Source: Holosporales bacterium (GTDB lineage Bacteria > Pseudomonadota > Alphaproteobacteria > Paracaedibacterales > UBA11393). Taken from it: DNA of 5,936 nucleotides. The DNA is taken from the NCBI GenBank assembly GCA_003542655.1, contig DPKF01000099.1:1-5936 (forward strand), in the 5' to 3' direction. Every line of letters starts with the position of its first letter. Within the stretch, counting starts at the first letter, position 1. Position numbers and translations under genes: made by a program. The notes under the pieces were generated by a model, which was not told the origin of the DNA, searched no databases, and worked only from the letters and a program-made list of their open reading frames with translations. Shown here piece after piece: positions 5,776-5,936 of the stretch.

Positions 5776-5936
5776 ATGAATAAACTAAAATTGATAATAT
5801 GCGCAACATTTGGCAATTGCTTTGAAGTTTATGATTTTATCATTTATCAACTAATGGCAAGCCATATATCCAACAATTTTTTTGACAAAAATTGCGAACA
5901 CTCTTTTATAGCAACTCAATTGGTTTTCATCTTAAC
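5776..5936 (+). CDS. MHS-type major facilitator transporter (N-terminal part, cut by window edge)
   Basis: The first 53 residues of a membrane transporter are present and the frame is still open at the right edge. The opening ICATFGNCFEVYDFIIYQLM matches the N-terminal helix of the metabolite:H+ symporter branch of the major facilitator superfamily (GNxxEWYDFxxY; here Trp is Val), as in ProP and ShiA relatives. ISNNFF corresponds to the usual I..FFP after it, and the next hydrophobic stretch begins near the edge. The substrate cannot be read from this part. The ATG lies 1 nt after the deformylase-like stop, with no good ribosome binding site, so translation is likely coupled. ProP-like transporters are known cargo of conjugative elements in intracellular bacteria; import or export of a compound linked to the preceding genes is possible but inferred. 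Confidence 0.75.
   Translation, partial: MNKLKLIICATFGNCFEVYDFIIYQLMASHISNNFFDKNCEHSFIATQLVFIL

Overview
The window holds two divergent gene blocks that share one control region. The leftward block (bases 1-3994, minus strand) is the start of an F-type conjugation (type IV secretion) operon in the order traA-traL-traE-traK-traB-traV-traC, with traC running off the left edge. Spacing is very tight: there are overlaps of 8 bp (traE/traK), 8 bp (traK/traB) and 26 bp (traB/traV), and gaps of only 2-15 nt elsewhere. The order matches the F plasmid, but the extra genes F carries between traB and traC are absent. No traM/traJ/traY-like genes lie in front of the pilin gene.

The rightward block (bases 4163-5936, plus strand) is a second apparent operon: an XRE-type helix-turn-helix regulator, a protein resembling a LuxR autoinducer-binding domain with no DNA-binding domain, a peptide-deformylase homologue that has lost two of its three metal ligands, and the start of an MHS-type major facilitator transporter. 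Neighbouring genes overlap by 28 bp and 4 bp or are separated by 1 nt. This block looks clearly richer in A+T than the tra block.

The roughly 170 bp between the blocks carry a good promoter-like sequence for tra (minus strand), a weaker one for the regulator (plus strand), and nested inverted and direct repeats. One perfect dyad lies across the -10 and spacer of the tra promoter. The simplest reading is that the XRE protein represses or tunes conjugation, and that the ligand-binding-domain protein, the deformylase-like protein and the transporter supply or sense a signal. That link is inference.

The organism is probably a low-GC proteobacterium. An F-type tra cluster with this compact order, plus an MHS transporter as cargo, recalls the integrative elements of Legionella-type gammaproteobacteria and the Rickettsiales amplified genetic elements. 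The window is therefore most likely part of an integrative conjugative element or plasmid. No rRNA, tRNA, CRISPR array, insertion sequence or attachment site is visible, and no gene-free stretch exceeds 300 bases.
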